The position numbers and the translations under genes were made by a program. Positions 47,194 to 57,567 of a DNA stretch of 64,000 bases are shown piece after piece; the stretch's first letter is position 1, and each line of letters opens with the position of its first letter. Source of the stretch: Bin87 sp965220055 (lineage in GTDB: Bacteria > Chloroflexota > Dehalococcoidia > Lucifugimonadales > UBA3495). The notes beneath the pieces were generated by a model. The model was given only the letters and a program-made list of their open reading frames with translations. It was not told the origin of the DNA and did no database searches. The stretch is from positions 3,410,001-3,474,000 of the forward strand of contig CBDCPE010000004.1 in the NCBI GenBank assembly GCA_965220055.1. The letters run 5' to 3'.

Positions 47194-48591
47194 ATGATGA
47201 GCAGAGGCAAGAGTGGCGCAGAGCCGGCAGGACTGTCCCAGCTGAACCTGAACGCGGCGGGCATCGACGTGGGCGCCAGCAGCCATTTCGTGGCGGTTCC
47301 CGCCGACCGGGCGGAGTCGCCGGTGCAGGAGTTTGAGGCCTTCACGGCGGACCTGTACCACCTGGCGGGATGGCTGGGGGAGTGCGGCGTGGACACCGTG
47401 GTCATGGAGTCCACCGGCGTGTACTGGATACCCCTGTTCGGGGTACTGGAGGAGCGCGGGTTTGAGGTGATGCTGGTGGATCCCCGGCGCATCAAGAACG
47501 TACCCGGCCGCAAGACCGACGTGGTGGACTGCCAGTGGCTGCAGCAGCTGCACACCTACGGTCTGCTCTCTGGCGCTTTCCGGCCTGACGGGGACATCCG
47601 GCGCCTGCGCAGCTACCTGCGCCAGCGGGCCATGCTGGTGGAGTACGCTTCCCAGCATATCCAGCATATGCAAAAGGCCCTGACTCAGATGAACGTGAAG
47701 CTTCAGCACGTCATCAGCGACATCACGGGCAAGACCGGCATGGACATCATAGAGGCCATCGTCAGAGGTGAGAGGAATCCCCGCAGGTTGGCCCGGCTGC
47801 GCGATCCCAGGACCAAGGCCGACGAGAAGACCATCGCCAAGTCGTTGCAGGGGCACTGGCGGCAAGAGCACGTCTTCGAGCTGACCCAGGCCCTGGAGCT
47901 GTACCGGTTCTATCAGGGCAAGATTGCCGAGTGCGACCGGGAGATCGAAGCTCAGCTGGAGCGGTTTGAGGACCGCAGCGACGGTGAGCCTCCCGCTCCC
48001 AATGGCAAGAAGCGCAACCAGAAGAACGCGCCCCGCTTCGATGTCCAGGGCCGGCTGTACCGGATGACTGGGGTGGACCTGACCCGCATCGACGGGGTGG
48101 ACGCGTACACGGCACTGAAGGTGATCAGCGAGATTGGCGCCGACATGACGAAATGGCCCAGCGTCAAGCACTTCGCGTCGTGGCTAGGGCTGAGCCCCAA
48201 CAACCGCATCACCGGCGGCAGGGTGATCAGCTCCAAGACCAACGCCAACGCCAACCGGGCCGCGGCCGCATTGCGTCTGGCGGCCAACGCGCTGCACCGC
48301 TCCGATAGCGCCCTGGGAGCCTTCCTGCGCCGGAAGAAGACCCAGATGGGCGCACCCAAGGCCATCACCGCCACGGCCCACAAGCTGGCCAGGCTCATCT
48401 ACACCATGCTGCGCTACAGCCAAGAATACGTAGATGCCGGCGCGGAATACTATGAGACCCAATATCAGCAGCGGGCTTTGCGCGCAGCGAAGCGTCGGGC
48501 GGCACAACTGGGCTACCGGCTGGTGCCGATGCCCGATGCCCAGACTTCAGCGGTGCTTCACCAATCAGAGCCAGCGGCCTCCACGGCGTAA
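47194..48591 (+). CDS. IS110-family recombinase/transposase, copy 4
   Basis: 465 residues, reading the same protein as copy 2. The coding region is intact, but its left-end RNA region is interrupted by IS5, so this copy may lack a functional guide RNA. Confidence 0.95.
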   Translation: MMSRGKSGAEPAGLSQLNLNAAGIDVGASSHFVAVPADRAESPVQEFEAFTADLYHLAGWLGECGVDTVVMESTGVYWIPLFGVLEERGFEVMLVDPRRIKNVPGRKTDVVDCQWLQQLHTYGLLSGAFRPDGDIRRLRSYLRQRAMLVEYASQHIQHMQKALTQMNVKLQHVISDITGKTGMDIIEAIVRGERNPRRLARLRDPRTKADEKTIAKSLQGHWRQEHVFELTQALELYRFYQGKIAECDREIEAQLERFEDRSDGEPPAPNGKKRNQKNAPRFDVQGRLYRMTGVDLTRIDGVDAYTALKVISEIGADMTKWPSVKHFASWLGLSPNNRITGGRVISSKTNANANRAAAALRLAANALHRSDSALGAFLRRKKTQMGAPKAITATAHKLARLIYTMLRYSQEYVDAGAEYYETQYQQRALRAAKRRAAQLGYRLVPMPDAQTSAVLHQSEPAASTA

Positions 48592-48645
48592 TAGTTCCGG
48601 TTAGTCCGTAGCCCAGCTTAGGCTTCAACAAAGCGGAGACATACG

Positions 48646-49404
48646 ATGGTCCAGATCAGGATCAACACCCCAAAAGTGCGCTCAGACGAAGCGTTAGCAC
48701 GCATCTCTGAAATGCTCCACTACATGGAGCGCATCGGTAGGCTTAGGCACGGGGTGATGGTACCCCCGGGCATAGACGTTAGCCGGATGAAGGCAGGCGA
48801 CCGACTATGGCAACCCTGGACAGCCGAGGAGAGGCTATACATCAGGAACGTGCGGAACGTATTTGCTCACTCCCGAAGGCGGGTACTAGAAAACGGGAAT
48901 CTCCGGGTCAGGGACAGGTCTCCTGAGCGTTACGGAAAGCCTGACCTCCATGGCTTTGGCTTTGACAGGGACACCCAAGACTGGGAATGGACGGCACGGG
49001 AGTTCCAAGAGTACAGCCGAAGGCTAGAAGAGTTGGTTTTCCAACGCTTGCGGTTTTATATCCAAACGACGGTCACGTGCCACGTATGCGGAGACACAGT
49101 CGATGGACGAGATTTCCTGAATTGCGGCCATGGGGAGTACGCAGATAGGTCCGGCAGCGCACTGCTCAACAAGCCAAAGAATGGTACCGCCCAAATCATA
49201 GCGTCGATCAGTTATGACGACGCCGCAACAGCTGATCTTGCAGCCAAAGGCCACAAAGGAATAATCACGGACGATGGGCTGGACTTGATGATCCGCAGCC
49301 TTGAGGACATGGATAAGCTCGCGTCCGACGGAGAAAAGAACGGAATACCGATATACATCGATATACCAGACGAACCACCAGCCGACGAAAATTGCATCCT
49401 CTAG
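48646..49404 (+). CDS. HEPN-like protein with a zinc-binding segment
   Basis: 252 residues from ATG 48646 with GGAG upstream. EERLYIRNVRNVFAHSRRRV carries an R-x4-H (RNVFAH) motif like those of HEPN ribonucleases. A Cys/His cluster CHVCGDTVDGRDFLNCGHGE (about 146-165) probably binds zinc. The C-terminal part is acidic. Overall family not recognised; HEPN assignment rests on the motif and its helical context, so it is an inference. Confidence 0.55.
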   Translation: MVQIRINTPKVRSDEALARISEMLHYMERIGRLRHGVMVPPGIDVSRMKAGDRLWQPWTAEERLYIRNVRNVFAHSRRRVLENGNLRVRDRSPERYGKPDLHGFGFDRDTQDWEWTAREFQEYSRRLEELVFQRLRFYIQTTVTCHVCGDTVDGRDFLNCGHGEYADRSGSALLNKPKNGTAQIIASISYDDAATADLAAKGHKGIITDDGLDLMIRSLEDMDKLASDGEKNGIPIYIDIPDEPPADENCIL

Positions 49405-49580
49405 CCCCCCGCAATCAGCACTACGTGAGCGCTGAAGCGAGCCGCCCCGTAGGCGTACGGGTCAAGAAAGCCGCCGGCGAATGCGCCTAGCGGAACTCCC
49501 TGCTGGTCAGCCCGCCAGCTGACCAGCATAAGCCGGAGACGCATTGCCCGCGCGTCCCGCAAACGCAAATCCCCTTTGCC

Positions 49581-50807
49581 TAGTATTGCCTCAAACCAGC
49601 ATTAATATCACCTGGGATATAAGACATCAGGTTGCTACGCTGCCTGCGACATTGAATTGCGGGGAGGTGCAGCAGCCATGGCTGGGAACCGATACACGAT
49701 ACAGTTGACCGATGAGGAACGAGAACGACTGACCCGGCTGATCCGCAGCGGCACAAGTTCGACCAGGATAGTTACTCGTGCTCGTATCCTGCTCAAGATA
49801 GACGAGGGTTGGAACGCGCCACGGGTGGCGGCGGCCCTGGATGTGGGTGAAGGCACGGTGTACCGGATCAAACGGCGGTACGCCGATGAAGGCTTGGGCG
49901 GCGTGCTGCTGGACCGGGTCCAGGCCAATCGGCATCGCAAGTTGGACGATCGAAGCGAGGCCCACCTGATTGCGCTGGCGTGCAGCGATGCGCCGGATGG
50001 CCATGACCACTGGACGCTGCAGTTGCTGGCCGACCGGATGGTGGAGTTGGGGTTGGTGGAGAGCTTGTCGTATGAGACGGTGCGGCTCAAGCTCAAAAAA
50101 ACGTCCTCAAGCCATGGCGGAAGCAGCAGTGGTGCATTCCCAAGGTAGGTGGAGAGTTCGTGGCAGCGATGGAGGACGTGCTGGACCTGTATGCCGAACC
50201 CTACGACCCCCAACGGCCGGTGGTCTGTTTCGACGAGACCTCCACCCAGTTGCTGGCCGATACCAGGCCACCCATTCCAGCACAGCCGGGCAGACCCAGA
50301 CGGGAGGACTACGAGTATCGCCGGGCGGGCACTCGCAACATCTTCCTGACCTGCGAGCCTTTGGCGGGCTGGCGCCACGTGGCGATCACCGAACGGCGCA
50401 CCATGGTGGACTTCGCTCATCAAATGCGGTGGCTGGTGGATGTGGCCTATCCCCACGCCACCGTAGTGCGCGTGGTGCTCGACAACCTGAACACCCACCG
50501 CATGGCGTCGCTCTACGAGACCTTCCCCGCTCCTGAGGCGAGACGCATCGTGAAGCGACTGGAGTTTCACTATACGCCCAAGCACGCCAGTTGGCTGAAC
50601 ATGGCGGAGATCGAATTCAGCGTGTTGACCCGTGCTTGTCTCCAAGGGCGCAATCCCGACGAACCTGCCCTGCAACGGGCAATGAAGGCTTATGAGGCGG
50701 AGCGCAACGCGGCGGCGGCCACCATCAACTGGCGGTTCACCACTCAGGATGCCAGGATCAAACTCCATCGCCTCTATCCCTTCAATTCCAAGGTTGATTG
50801 AATACTA
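49581..50807 (+). mobile_element. IS630-family element, second type (1227 bp)
   Basis: TA at both ends within CTAG; short inverted ends TAGTATT. Not related in sequence to the 25294/57568 copies. Confidence 0.85.
49678..50801 (+). CDS. IS630-family transposase in two frames
   Basis: ORF1 (MAGNRYTIQLTDEERERLTR, HTH AAALDVGEGTVYRIKRRYA) passes into ORF2 by -1 at A-AAA-AAC (about 50096-50102), a classic slippery heptamer. ORF2 holds VVCFDETSTQLL, VVLDNLNTHRM and HASWLNMAEIEF (DDE). Start chosen for GGGGAGG upstream. Confidence 0.9.
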
Positions 50808-50808
50808 G

Positions 50809-51016
50809 TATTACAGCCGCGCTTTGTAGGAAGGACTCATGTCGCTGACCGTGCCCGAAGTTAGACGGCTGTTATGCACGCTGCTGTGACTACTTTATGA
50901 GAGCACTGACCTGCCTATATGGTAGCCGTGGTGGAGCCGGTGGCACCAAGCCCGAGCCTGGGAATCCCTTACAAGAGACTCTTTCAGAGGCCCTCAATTC
51001 AAGTGCAACTGTAATA
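50809..51016 (+). mobile_element. Internally deleted IS701-type derivative
   Basis: 208 bp with ends TATTACAGCCGCGCTT and (reversed) TATTACAGTTGCACTTG. It retains a piece (CTGACCGTGCCCGAAGTTAG) found near the right end of the IS701 at 28837. Flanked by CTAG/CTAA. Confidence 0.8.
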
Positions 51017-51312
51017 CTAAGCTCACAGACGAGCAGAAGCGAGAACTCAGGCGGGTACGAGCCGCCGAAGAACGCCAGCCGCACAAGGAATTCGGCCTCT
51101 CCCGCGACTGCCCGAACGTCGCCATCGAAGGCCAGACCTGCTTCCCCAACTGCGCCGAGAAACATCGGCGATCAGGAAAACCACTACGGTAGGTAGCAAA
51201 CACCTGAGCCGACCCGGATCCTACCCGGACCAAAGACGGCACAGGTATAATCCGACCCACCATCCGCCCGGCAGATTGCCGACCAGCCACGCTAAGCCCG
51301 CCGAGGTTCAGC

Positions 51313-52035
51313 ATGACCACCGCCGACACGAATATCACCCGAGCCACCGGCCATTTCGAGCTCCCCGACCCGCCCGAACGCCAATACGACGACATGACTT
51401 CCGCCGAGCACCTCAGCGAAACCGGCCTGCACCACCACCTGAAGCAGTTCCTGGGCAATCCCGAGACCACCATCGTGTCCAGGGAGAAATACATCACCGC
51501 CAAGCCTGGCGCCGAGATGCGGGAACCAGACCTCTTGGTAGCCTGCCACGAGGACCCCTTGGCCTACCGTGAAACCAACGGCTACGTCAACTCGGAACAG
51601 GGCAAGCCGCCGGACCTAGTGCTCGAGATAGCCTCCCCAGCTACGGGCCACATTGACGTCGGCGACAAGCGGGATTTCTACCAGGGACTGCTGATCCCCG
51701 AGTACTGGCGGTTCGACGCCACGGGCGAGTTCCAGGGCACCAGACTGGCGGGAGAACGGCTGGTGGACGGACAGTACGAACCGATAGAGATCGCCGAGGC
51801 AACCAGCGGAGTCTTGCAGGGCCGCAGCGAGGTATTGAACTTGGACTGGCGATGGGAAGAAGGCCAGCTACGCTGCCACGATCCCAAGACGGGGCTCCAT
51901 ATCGCTACCTTCGACAGCGAACACCAAGCCCGCATCGCGGCCGAAGCGGAGCTCCGCGCCATACGCGAAGCCAGGGCCCAAAACCAAGCCCGCATCCGCG
52001 AACTCGAGGAGAAGCTCCGCCGACGAAACTCCTAA
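51313..52035 (+). CDS. Uma2-family (DUF820) PD-(D/E)XK nuclease-like protein
   Basis: 240 residues. TSAEHLSETGLHHHLKQFLG, MREPDLLVA (Asp) and PPDLVLEIASPATGHIDVGD with DKRDFYQGLLIPEYW (E...K-x-x-x-Y) form the Uma2 restriction-nuclease-like core. The C-terminus is a coiled coil (AQNQARIRELEEKLRRR). The family is abundant in Chloroflexota and cyanobacteria; function unclear. Confidence 0.85.
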   Translation: MTTADTNITRATGHFELPDPPERQYDDMTSAEHLSETGLHHHLKQFLGNPETTIVSREKYITAKPGAEMREPDLLVACHEDPLAYRETNGYVNSEQGKPPDLVLEIASPATGHIDVGDKRDFYQGLLIPEYWRFDATGEFQGTRLAGERLVDGQYEPIEIAEATSGVLQGRSEVLNLDWRWEEGQLRCHDPKTGLHIATFDSEHQARIAAEAELRAIREARAQNQARIRELEEKLRRRNS

Positions 52036-52056
52036 CCGCTACAAGGACGCCTCACC

Positions 52057-52692
52057 ATGGTTCACAGGCAGACCATAACTTCGCAGGATTTCTTCAGCAA
52101 CGCCGCCGCGCGGGATGCCGGTTTCACTGAACAGTTCTGGTATCAAGCCTACCAACTGTACCTGGATGAAGCCGCCCGAGATCCCGACCCGGCATTGGAC
52201 ATCAAATACACTCGCCCGCGCTCTATCCGGATGCCCTTCAGGGAAGGTCATGTTGACGTAATGGTCCGTGCGCAGCCGGAGCCGCGGGAATACGTAATAA
52301 TGCGCTTCACAGCGTTTCCGGCCGACGGTGACGATGGATCGGATGCGGACCAAAGCGGCTGGTGGTACGTCCATCACGAGAAACGCCCCGCGCTGGGAGA
52401 AGGCGCCTTGTTGGACGAAAACGTGCGATGGTAGCCCACGCCGCCAACGCAGAGCAGGCATCCGTACGCCCACTGGATTGACCAGGCCCCGATCGAGGAC
52501 AGGCTCGTCGACTGCCCGCGTGAATCCGACGAATTCCGGCACCTGGAATGTCTCAGAATCGTCAGGGCCGCCGGCCTGAGCCGAGGATCGAATGACATCC
52601 AAGCCTGCCACTACCTGCAGCTCTTCTATGGTTACCGGGTGCCGTTCGACCCGGACTCGATGCCAAACAGCGACCAGTACGAAGAACTGTAG
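52057..52692 (+). pseudogene. Unknown gene with an in-frame amber codon
   Basis: Reads MVHRQTITSQDFFSNAAARD to LLDENVRW, TAG at 52432-52434, then continues in the same frame with clear protein character: HPYAHWIDQAPIEDRLVD, RHLECLRIVRAAGLSRGS, HYLQLFYGYRVPFDPDS, stopping at 52692. Length would be 211 residues. Most likely a nonsense mutation. No family recognised. Confidence 0.6.
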
Positions 52693-52849
52693 CTGCCATT
52701 GTCGAAGGAGCGACAACCCCGGTTTACCTGCCTAAGGTCGTTACGGCTGAGCGGATAAGAGCTGGGTGTCCGCTGGGCAAGACCGCGTCGTTGAAAAGCA
52801 GCCGCGCCGTGGCTTTCTTTGGTGACCAAACACCCGGAGGAACAGTCCA

Positions 52850-53690
52850 ATGAACGCTTCGATAGGCGAAAGGCGCGACAACTGCGACCTCAGAGCGCTC
52901 AAAATCGCCACAACTCTCCGGGAAGCCTCTGGCGCAGAGGCAGCGATCCTATTCGGTTCCAGAGCCCGCGGCGACCACCGAGTCGACTCCGATGTCGACA
53001 TCCTGCTCATCAGCGAACGCCAACCACCAGAGCAGGCGCTGCGCCAACTACGGGAGATAGCATCCCTCACCCAGAGATTGAATATCCCGGAAGCAAGCGG
53101 CGTGGACGTCGGATGCATGACGCCCGGGGAGTTCATGCAGAAACGGGCCAGGCTGAACAGCCTGGCCCGCGAGATCGCCAAGCACGGTGTGCCAGCAATG
53201 CCGCGAAACGAAAACCACTTCGGTAGCGGATACATAGAGGACTTCAACGAAGCCGACAGGCGCATCGACTGGCAGGAGGTCAGGACCGGTTCAACGAGGC
53301 GATGGACAGCGTGAACAACCTGCAGTGCCAAGTCGATGAGAACGGGTTAGTCCACACCAGCGACCGGAACTTCGGTTACATGGCGCAACGCTCCCTCGAA
53401 TGCGCCTACAAGGCAGTCTTGGGCTCCCACGGCATCGAGTACCCACCAGTGGACGACAGGGCCACGACCTCAGCAGACTCGTCGAACTGATGCGGGACGA
53501 ATTCGGTTCCCCCGGTACGGGGGAACCGTACGCATACCTGACCGAGTTCGCCGCCGGCGCATGGCACGGCCTCGAACACCCAGCACTAGACAAGACTGCG
53601 CTGGCACGGGAGATACCGGCGTCCGTATGCGACATCTTGGCCCTGCAAGAACGACCGCTACCCGACCCAGATCCGCTCCGAGCAGGATGA
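52850..53690 (+). pseudogene. MNT-HEPN fusion gene with two frameshifts
   Basis: Start after GGAGG. The nucleotidyltransferase domain is intact: AAILFGSRARGDHRVDSDVD has the G-S...D-x-D motif, then IPEASGVDVGCM. At about 53290 the frame shifts to FNEAMDSVNNLQCQVDENGL and the HEPN domain (MAQRSLECAYKAVLGSHGIE); near 53458 it shifts again (GHDLSRLVELMRDEFGSPGT). The relative at 62150 keeps both domains in one frame. MNT-HEPN modules are toxin-antitoxin systems in which MNT adenylylates HEPN. Confidence 0.75.
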
Positions 53691-53996
53691 CCACCGAATC
53701 GCCAGATGTTGCCGTCGGGACAGTTGAGCAGACCGCCATGGCCACCCGAGAGCGCACGATGGCGACATGGTCGCGGCCATTTGCCACGCCAACGCCGCCA
53801 TAACAGCGCCCACAGCCCGCTCAGGCGGCACAGTTTGGCCCGTCGGCGGGTGAAGCGGAACATTCCCACCCTGTCCCAGCAAAGCCAAACGAGACCGTCT
53901 GGGCACCCTGCAGCACATCACAACCGACGGCCAAACCTCACGCGGGGGGTAGACGCTCTTGGCACCCGGCGTGTTATCTTTGCGGATGAGGAAAGC

Positions 53997-54213
53997 ATGG
54001 TTACACAGAAGTACAACACCGCCGGCCGGCAACTACTGGACCAAGCACGAGCCGAGTTGTACCAAGGGGACATACGCCAAGCCTCCGAAAAGGGCTGGGG
54101 CGCCGCCGCCCAGATGGTCGAAGCGGTAGCAAAATCCCGGGGCTGGCCACATCGCCACCACGGGCTGCTGACCCCACCGATTGAGACCCCCTGCCGCAGA
54201 AACCAACGACTAA
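53997..54213 (+). pseudogene. HEPN-like (PaREP1-type) N-terminal fragment
   Basis: MVTQKYNTAGRQLLDQARAE and YQGDIRQASEKGWGAAAQMV, then AVAKSRGWPHRHH resemble PaREP1-type HEPN proteins. A frameshift follows and IS5 copy 4 cuts the gene at TAA. Beyond the IS, DLADRFAKGQRQIHS (about 55189-55233) looks like its continuation. Confidence 0.5.
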
Positions 54214-55185
54214 GAGCCTATCCTAAAAACTGGTGGAAACTTGCAGGGGGAGTCGCGGGAAAGCGAGCTGGGGTTGCATCTAGACTGGGGCAATGACGAA
54301 ATCGAAAGACCCCAAGCCGCCGCGTCCGAAGCGTGCTGGCCCAGCCACCAGGACCAATCCCACCACCGGCGCGTTCCAGGTCTCCGACGAGCTCTGGGAG
54401 GTGCTGGCGCCGTTGATCCCCGAGCATGTGAACACCCATCGTTTCGGCGGCGGCCGGCCCCGGGTCCCTGACCGCACCTGCGCCAATGGCATCTTCTACG
54501 TGCTGCGCACCGGCTGTCAGTGGAAGGCGTTGGACGCCACGGGCATCTGCTCCGGCTCCACCGCCCACCTGCGGTTTCAGGAATGGGTCGCCGCTGGGGT
54601 GTTTCTGGAGCTGTGGCGGGTGGGACTGGAACGCTATGACGAACTGAAGGGGCTGGACTGGAGTTGGTTGAGTATGGACGGGGCCATGACCAAATCACCC
54701 TTGGGCGGGGGGAAAAACCGGCCCCAACCCCACTGACCGAGGCAAAGGCGGCGTCAAGCGCAGCCTGTTGACCGAAGCTGAGGGCATTCCGGTGGGTCTG
54801 GCGGTGGACGGCGCCAACCGTCATGACATGAAGCTGGTGCGGGCCACGGTGGACAGCCTGCCGGTGCCCCGACCAGCGCCCACTCCGGACCAACCCCAGG
54901 GCATGTGCCTGGACAAAGGCTATGACTTTGACGAGGTGCGCCGCACGTTGGAGGAGTTCGGCTTCACCGCCCACATCCGCAGTCGGGGCGAGGAGGCGAA
55001 GGCGATCAAAAAGGAGGCTGGGTTCAAGGCGCGGCGCTGGGTGGTGGAACGAACCCACGGCTGGCTGAACCGTTTCCGGCGCATCCTCGTGCGCTGGGAC
55101 AAGTCCCCCGACAACTACATCGCCTTTCTTCATTTCGCTTGCGCCCTGATCGCCCTCAGAGCCGCCGGGTTATTAGGATAGGCAC
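54214..55185 (+). mobile_element. IS5-family element, copy 4 (972 bp)
   Basis: Flanked by TAA (54211-54213 / 55186-55188). Ends as in copy 1. Confidence 0.95.
54293..55181 (+). CDS. IS5-family transposase, copy 4, two frames
   Basis: Same organisation as copy 1, with the same predicted residues in both frames. Confidence 0.9.
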
Positions 55186-55370
55186 TAAGACCTGGCAGAC
55201 CGGTTCGCCAAAGGACAAAGGCAAATACATTCCCGGCGGGACCTGATGGCCTCCACCATTTGCCCTCGTAAAACCGAACTCGTGCCAGGCCCCTATGGAT
55301 ATGGGTGCAACTGTCGTCTAAGCGCTGTCCCATCGCGACCGACTAACAACCATGTTCGGCCTCTCGGGGG

Positions 55371-55871
55371 TCATGGGAGGAACAGCCCATATGGCCAATC
55401 GGCGTAATCATCGGTGAAAACCCGTTCCGGAGGACCCTCTATCTCCGACGCGAGGAGATTCAGGACCAAATTGTCCAGTTTCGACAGCCTCTTGAGTTTT
55501 TCCTCCAAAACTTCGAGCGAGACCCGGTCTGCTGGCACCTCCACGCCCCTGGAAGTCGTGACGCCACCGAACTGCACGAAAGAATGGGCCAACGTGTTGC
55601 GGAAATCATAGCACTCCCGAATCTGACCCGGGAGGTCGCCGAATTGCTCCATCATCAGGCTTTTCTCGGTGACCGCTTCATAGAGCCGCAGCTTTGCCCG
55701 AAGCGGAATTGGCGCTTCAATAAACCAACGACCGAACGCTTCTCGATGGCTCCCTACGTCCAACCACTCCGCGAGCAACCAAGTCAAATTCAGCTCAAGC
55801 GAGGCCATCAAACCGAGGTATTCACCCCTCACGCGATTATACTCTCCGGCTTGTTCCGGACTAAGTTCCAT
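55371..55871 (-). CDS. HEPN-like protein next to the RES toxin
   Basis: 166 residues starting MELSPEQAGEYNRVRGEYLG; helical. RECYDFRNTLAHSFVQFGG carries R-x4-H (RNTLAH), the HEPN RNase motif. It lies 117 bp downstream of the RES gene on the same strand, so the two may be co-transcribed. Whether it is a toxin, an antitoxin or unrelated is not visible. Confidence 0.6.
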   Translation of the reverse strand: MELSPEQAGEYNRVRGEYLGLMASLELNLTWLLAEWLDVGSHREAFGRWFIEAPIPLRAKLRLYEAVTEKSLMMEQFGDLPGQIRECYDFRNTLAHSFVQFGGVTTSRGVEVPADRVSLEVLEEKLKRLSKLDNLVLNLLASEIEGPPERVFTDDYADWPYGLFLP

Positions 55872-55988
55872 AACACGCCCCCAAACCCGAATGTTACTTT
55901 TGCCGACGCTTTTAGAAGCACAAACTCCGGGTATCCGACGAGGACCGCCGGACCGTGTGATACGGCAGGAAACGCCGCCGCCGTCGGT

Positions 55989-57161
55989 TCATTGCAGTCT
56001 ATTTGTCGGATCAAACCATCTCCGACGAACGCCGGCGAGCCTGAGCCAGCGGTTCTCCGCCGCACCCGACGTATCGTTTCCCTCCACGTTCGCCTGATCG
56101 GCAAACAAAACGTACGCAGCGTGACCTTCGTTGAGCGAACTGGTGTACTTGATTCCGTCCACCCTAGACCCACCCCAAGATACCTTCGCCCTGATGAACT
56201 CAGTCACGACCTGCGTTGGCACGTACTCGATGTGGACGCGGTCGTCCTTTTTGACGCACCTGGAAATCTCCCGAGAGATGTGATGCAGAAATCGCAGCGC
56301 CCGTCGGGGATCAACCTCTTGAAAACCGTGGACGGGCTCGAACAAACCCGGCACCTCAGGAATGTCGGTGAGGTCAAGCAGAACCGCTGAGCGGGCCGTC
56401 TCGAACTGACCGAGAGCGTAGTAACCCGGTCCCTCGGCGACCTCCAAGAAGGCCGTAGCCGCGTCATCGCACCCGTAAAACATAGGAATGCCCGCCGGAC
56501 TCATCCGGTTCGCCCGTTTGGCCGCCGCATAGGGCGGCGGGCCTAGCGCCGCCGGTGTTTCATGTCGTTCACCATCGCCTTCCTTTCTCGCCCGCACTAT
56601 CCGGGAACCCACCGGTAATTCGTGGAACAGACCCATATTGCCTGCGTATTCGAAGATCGTCTGAAGTATCTCGGCTGGACTGAATACCTCGGGCTCATCG
56701 GGGTCTCCCTGGTCGTCCATGAAAAAGTACCGCCTCTGGTGCGTTACGACTTTCTTGAAATACTCCCAACTGTACCGGGGATGTTCGAGATCATCCAAGC
56801 CGTAGGCGTTTTGCGGGCACCAATGTTGGTCGAAGTGTTCTCCAAACAAAGCCTCCAGCAAGGCCCATTCATTGCCTTGCGGAAACTCAAGCTCCAGCAC
56901 CTCTGTGGCCAAGTCGAAACCGTCCCAATGAGGACCCCAGTATTTTCCTTCGTAGTGGAGTTGATTCACCGCCAGGTCGTACTCCCGCAATATGGACTCC
57001 AAGAAGTGCTCCGATACGTCCTCGACTGGGGCGGCAATAGCGGTTTCACCCACCGACTCGCAAAATGAGCACTCGAACGCCGCCGCATTCGCCTCGATGA
57101 ATCCGACCAACCCGGGATCGGCGAAACAATTCCCGCACACGTACTCTTCCGTGACGCCCAT
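55989..57161 (-). CDS. HEPN/RES N-terminal domain plus RES toxin domain
   Basis: 390 residues. Zinc-type Cys pairs C9/C12 and C31/C34, then the HEPN/RES N-terminal domain (HFLESILREYDLAVNQLHYE), then RES from about 187: GSRIVRARKEG, IPMFYGCDDAATAFLEVAEG, YVPTQVVTEFIRAK, DGIKYTSSLNEG. RES proteins degrade NAD and act as toxins (family knowledge). No Xre antitoxin is adjacent. Looks intact. Confidence 0.85.
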   Translation of the reverse strand: MGVTEEYVCGNCFADPGLVGFIEANAAAFECSFCESVGETAIAAPVEDVSEHFLESILREYDLAVNQLHYEGKYWGPHWDGFDLATEVLELEFPQGNEWALLEALFGEHFDQHWCPQNAYGLDDLEHPRYSWEYFKKVVTHQRRYFFMDDQGDPDEPEVFSPAEILQTIFEYAGNMGLFHELPVGSRIVRARKEGDGERHETPAALGPPPYAAAKRANRMSPAGIPMFYGCDDAATAFLEVAEGPGYYALGQFETARSAVLLDLTDIPEVPGLFEPVHGFQEVDPRRALRFLHHISREISRCVKKDDRVHIEYVPTQVVTEFIRAKVSWGGSRVDGIKYTSSLNEGHAAYVLFADQANVEGNDTSGAAENRWLRLAGVRRRWFDPTNRLQ

Positions 57162-57567
57162 GGTCTACTCCTACGGCTCCCTAGGTTTATGGACAGACCA
57201 GCATCACGCCGCTGGTGCACTGATGTTATTTGCGCGAGGGTCCTGTTCCGCATCAATCCAGGCGGATTGCGCCGAGAGTTTAATCGTCTGGCGGAACGCC
57301 CGCAATGTGTCGGAACCAACCGGCCGGCGGCGACTTCCACGAAGGGGAAAACAACGGCGAGTGCATAAATGAGCGGAGCCAAGCCAGCACGGAAAAGACA
57401 CGTACCTCAACCAAGAATGCGGCATGATCTACAAGGAAGAGATCTGCCTGAACGAAGAAGAATGATCCAGACAGCGAGGCGTATACCAGTATCGCCCCAG
57501 CCTGGTCAGAGAACCTGACGTCCAGCTCTGGTAAGACCGCTGAAGTTTGGTGATGCAGTCGTCCTAC
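57162..57567. other. Stretch without a supported gene
   Basis: No gene recognised. The last 30 bases before the IS630 could read KFGDAVVLL in the frame of the parA tail at 58741, possibly a little more of that gene. Confidence 0.4.

Larger units (their letters stand above)
45961..48605 (+). mobile_element. IS110-family element, copy 4, carrying a nested IS5
   Basis: Begins CGGGAGCAACATTATGCCCG directly after the GTTAGT ending copy 3 and ends TTCCGGTTAGT at 48605. IS5 copy 3 lies in its left end. Confidence 0.9.
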
